Shown here: positions 63,830 to 64,000 of the stretch, piece by piece
Numbering within the stretch: the first letter of the stretch is position 1
Layout of the letters: every line of letters begins with the position of its first letter
DNA from: Acheta domesticus
Lineage: Eukaryota; Arthropoda; Insecta; Orthoptera; Gryllidae
Length of the DNA stretch: 64,000 bases
Assembly: GCA_031308135.1 (NCBI GenBank)
Contig: JAHLJT010002630.1
Coordinates: forward strand, 96,268,141 to 96,332,140
Direction: 5' to 3'
Translations under genes and position numbers: made by a program
The notes under the pieces: model-generated
Seen by the model: the letters and a program-made list of their open reading frames with translations, nothing else
Told to the model about the DNA's origin: nothing
Databases searched by the model: none

Positions 63830-64000
63830 GGACGGTGTTATGCATCAACCGGCTATGCGACATCACACAAGTTTTGAGATAATCCTGTTCAAAGATTTTG
63901 TTACATTTTCATCTCTAAAAACTGTAATTTAATTATTTCATTCATTGAAGCGCCAAACTACACAACATGAGTGGAATATCTGGCGCGTACCTGCATAATG
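63830..64000. mobile_element. Inverted-repeat element N1, cut by the window end
   Basis: Matches the first 170 bases of the copy at 22041 with few changes. It is preceded by AATT and sits inside a family T repeat (CAACTACAATT), which gives the pre-insertion target. Confidence 0.65.

Overview
This window reads as nuclear DNA from a large-genome insect. The evidence is AT-rich sequence dense with transposons, protein-coding exons separated by kilobases, GT-AG introns, tRNA-derived SINEs, TA- and TTAA-flanked DNA transposons and a P-type element with a THAP domain. A polyneopteran (for example a stick insect) is my inference from the repeat style and intron sizes. It is not proven by any single marker.

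The first 34.6 kb on the + strand is one gene of the Bcl-2 family, Bok type (the family of Drosophila Buffy and Debcl). Six coding exons join with matching phases (441-592, 24597-24745, 29268-29614, 30551-30736, 32468-32614, 34479-34625) into a 375-residue protein. It has an alpha-1/BH4-like helix, a BH3-like segment, BH1, BH2 and a C-terminal membrane anchor. A second possible first coding exon (7436-7527) ends in the same phase and would give a 355-residue isoform. The exons are extremely GC-rich against AT-rich introns.

The most unusual structure is that exons 2, 3, 4 and 5 each have a different, unrelated tandem array directly against the 3' splice site. The arrays have units of about 25, 20, 33 and 185 bp. 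A fifth array of about 125-bp units follows the stop codon. Inside this landscape are a partial duplicate of exon 5, which would act as an alternative terminal exon running into repeat sequence, and a small duplication carrying a second copy of the exon 4 donor.

From 34.6 to 44.9 kb the sequence is the gene's 3' flank with an array, SINEs and AT-rich DNA, plus two weakly supported orphan exons. At 44957-49117 lies a complete P-type transposon. It has 21-bp terminal inverted repeats, a perfect 8-bp target duplication (GGCTGTCG), mirrored subterminal TGACGTCA palindromes each 59 bp from its end, and an uninterrupted three-exon minus-strand transposase gene of 857 residues (THAP domain, coiled coil, RNase H-like catalytic region).

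The rest (49-64 kb, and most of intron 1) is a transposon graveyard. It holds a recurring AT-rich family with a hairpin-CTAG 3' end, palindromic 253-bp MITEs with TA duplications, pogo/Tigger-like and piggyBac-like non-autonomous elements, SINEs, a LINE scrap with target duplication, and nested insertions. Apart from the two genes I can support only a few orphan exon candidates.
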